From a virus: a stretch of 64,000 bases of DNA. The notes below the pieces were generated by a model. That model saw only the letters and a program-made list of their open reading frames with translations. It was not told the DNA's origin and did not search any database. The position numbers and the translations under genes were made by a program. The stretch covers positions 372,001-436,000 of IMG/VR virus record IMGVR_UViG_3300032236_002285; one strand, written 5' to 3'. The first letter of the stretch is position 1; each line of letters begins with the position of its first letter. Of the stretch, positions 63,977-64,000 are shown piece after piece.

Positions 63977-64000
63977 TTAGATTCCTAATTCACTTAACTT
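63977..64000 (-). CDS. 3' end of a small gene (partial) with the C-terminal tail motif
   Basis: The last seven codons before a TAA read K-L-S-E-L-G-I, the '-LGI' form of the shared tail seen at 36254 and 63493. The rest lies beyond the right edge. The identity rests on the tail match alone. Confidence 0.45.
   Translation of the reverse strand, partial: KLSELGI

Overview
The window looks like a 64 kb piece of a large, AT-rich, tailed-phage genome (probably a T4-like or jumbo myovirus) that infects a Bacteroidota host. The phage assignment rests on a gp6/baseplate-J-like baseplate wedge protein (43825-45555), a Gly-Ser/Thr-repeat tail-fibre-type protein (left edge), a LamG-type fibre (47805-48848), two D12-class DNA adenine methylases, HNH and GIY-YIG free-standing nucleases, a short tRNA cluster, and densely packed genes joined by TAATG/ATGA overlaps. 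The Bacteroidota assignment rests on several promoters of the form TTTG-N19/20-TAnnTTTG, a Bacteroidota-type histone H1-like protein, a BFN+UVR nuclease and a PiT/DUF2490 transporter pair. No integrase, terminase, major capsid or polymerase gene is present, so this is an internal segment.

Layout. 1-1286: end of a tail-fibre-like gene. 1324-6677: a run of nine small genes, each starting with the same short N-terminal leader (M[KR]-x-[LI]-K-x-[YF]-x-x-[FL]...E). 6728-10682: CCA-adding enzyme (also with the leader), a frameshifted leader gene, a 2H phosphoesterase and a CoaE-like kinase. 10725-12638 (minus): PiT phosphate permease and DUF2490 outer-membrane barrel. 12639-16301: strong Bacteroidota promoters, three tRNAs, an HNH nuclease, a structured RNA and a MoxR-like AAA+ ATPase. 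16393-19698: RNase H-like DUF458 protein, BFN nuclease, Dam. 19725-25008 (mainly minus): 2OG oxygenase, an 11-mer-repeat membrane protein, two HExxH metalloprotease-like leader proteins and a leader P-loop kinase. 25086-29226: unknown early-type genes and a PD-(D/E)XK nuclease. 29262-31511 (minus): Skp-like and putative virion genes. 31603-42175: nucleotide, folate and sugar metabolism (two MazG-like proteins, GalE, PRPP synthetase, FolD, DUF1937, GT2, DHFR) interleaved with many tiny proteins that share a C-terminal tail. 42237-56993: virion and baseplate genes, leader proteins and a 1431-residue structural protein. 57000-61823: AAA+ ATPase, membrane coiled-coil protein, second Dam, histone H1-like protein. 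61806-64000 (minus): an operon of small proteins and a nucleotidyltransferase.

Two systems stand out. (1) About nineteen proteins of very different content share an N-terminal leader that resembles the capsid-targeting sequence of T4 internal proteins and is often followed by an [LIF]-x-E site like the T4 prohead-protease cleavage site. I infer a large set of proteins packaged in the head and possibly injected, including two putative zinc proteases, a P-loop kinase, a CCA-adding enzyme and zinc-finger proteins. (2) About fifteen small, otherwise dissimilar proteins end in a shared tail, approximately R-[ED]-x-K-[LI]-x-[KE]-[IL]-L, which may be a localisation or docking signal.

Regulation appears to be split. 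Host-type TTTG/TAnnTTTG promoters precede genes of early or middle character. A phage-specific AT-rich motif, TTTAATATATAA, precedes many virion and leader genes. It lies either about 17-23 nt or only about 2-6 nt from the start codon, and in one place forms a perfect palindrome between divergent genes. All functions are inferred by reading the sequence; no database search was run.
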